From the NCBI GenBank assembly GCA_964565765.1, contig CAZMGF010000013.1:1-49727 (forward strand): a DNA stretch of 49,727 nt. The letters run 5' to 3'. The position numbers and the translations under genes were made by a program. The DNA is from Bog-1181 sp964565765. Its GTDB lineage: Bacteria; Oederibacteriota; PGYV01; Palsa-1178. Numbering within the stretch: the stretch's first letter is position 1; every line of letters begins with the position of its first letter. The notes under the pieces were generated by a model, which was given only the letters and a program-made list of their open reading frames with translations, was not told the origin of the DNA and ran no database searches. Positions 49,680-49,727 of the stretch are shown piece after piece.

Positions 49680-49727
49680 ATATCTCCGGTTTAATTTTAT
49701 TACTCCGCTCTGATAACCCTGTTGCGC

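Overview
The window comes from a diderm (LPS-making) bacterium. It encodes lipid A and Kdo enzymes (LpxK, WaaA, LpxB), LptF/LptG-type LPS export permeases, several heptosyltransferase-like proteins, ExbB/ExbD/TonB and an outer-membrane PorV-like barrel. Proteins with FlgD-type Ig modules, long TPR proteins, DUF2723 and YfhO membrane proteins, and an archaeal-type pyruvoyl arginine decarboxylase suggest an uncultivated, deep-branching lineage (a candidate phylum of the Goldbacteria/Omnitrophota/Elusimicrobia sort). That placement is inference; no rRNA gene is present.

Layout. (1) 1-1886 (+): the end of an lptF-like gene and all of lptG, meeting head-on with (2) 7049-1887 (-): phosphofructokinase, a beta-CASP nuclease, ftsE, ftsX and an EnvC-like murein-hydrolase activator. 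(3) 21088-7130 (-): an envelope cluster with a ~1800-residue Ig-repeat surface protein, a PorV-like barrel, a 1056-residue TPR protein, ExbB, two ExbD, a TonB-like protein, an OmpA/FlgD-like protein and an unknown protein. (4) 26867-21314 (-): a ketoacyl synthase that appears to start at ATC, a methyltransferase, a polytopic sensor kinase, a ribbon-helix-helix protein and a REC-kinase. (5) 28382-27000 (-): tilS, preceded by an elongator tRNA-Met; a divergent secreted CBM9-like gene follows at 28670 (+). (6) 39097-29604 (-): hflX, a Gfo/Idh/MocA oxidoreductase, lpxB, waaA, lpxK and three GT9-containing proteins, one of them a GT2-GT9 fusion. (7) 45709-39154 (-): pdaD, speE and speB, overlapping YfhO and DUF2723 membrane glycosyltransferase-like genes, under a near-perfect sigma-70-type promoter. 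(8) 49679-45865 (-): an ECF sigma factor, a membrane anti-sigma-like protein whose outer part looks like a CBM11/CIA30 carbohydrate-binding domain, and a secreted clan GH-A glycoside hydrolase, closed by a strong terminator.

How the genes work together. Most genes in each block overlap by 1-8 bases or are separated by fewer than 40, so they read as operons. Regions 1, 2 and 6 are envelope housekeeping (LPS transport and assembly, septal peptidoglycan splitting). Region 3 looks like a proton-motive-force-driven trans-envelope machine with its own surface adhesin. Region 4 couples an acyl/ketide-type biosynthetic pair translationally to a membrane sensor kinase. Region 8 looks like a self-contained polysaccharide sensing and degradation switch, comparable in logic to the clostridial SigI/RsgI systems but built from an ECF sigma factor and a different binding domain. 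Regions 4 and 8 are the best candidates for an undescribed system. No CRISPR array, rRNA, transposase or phage gene was seen.
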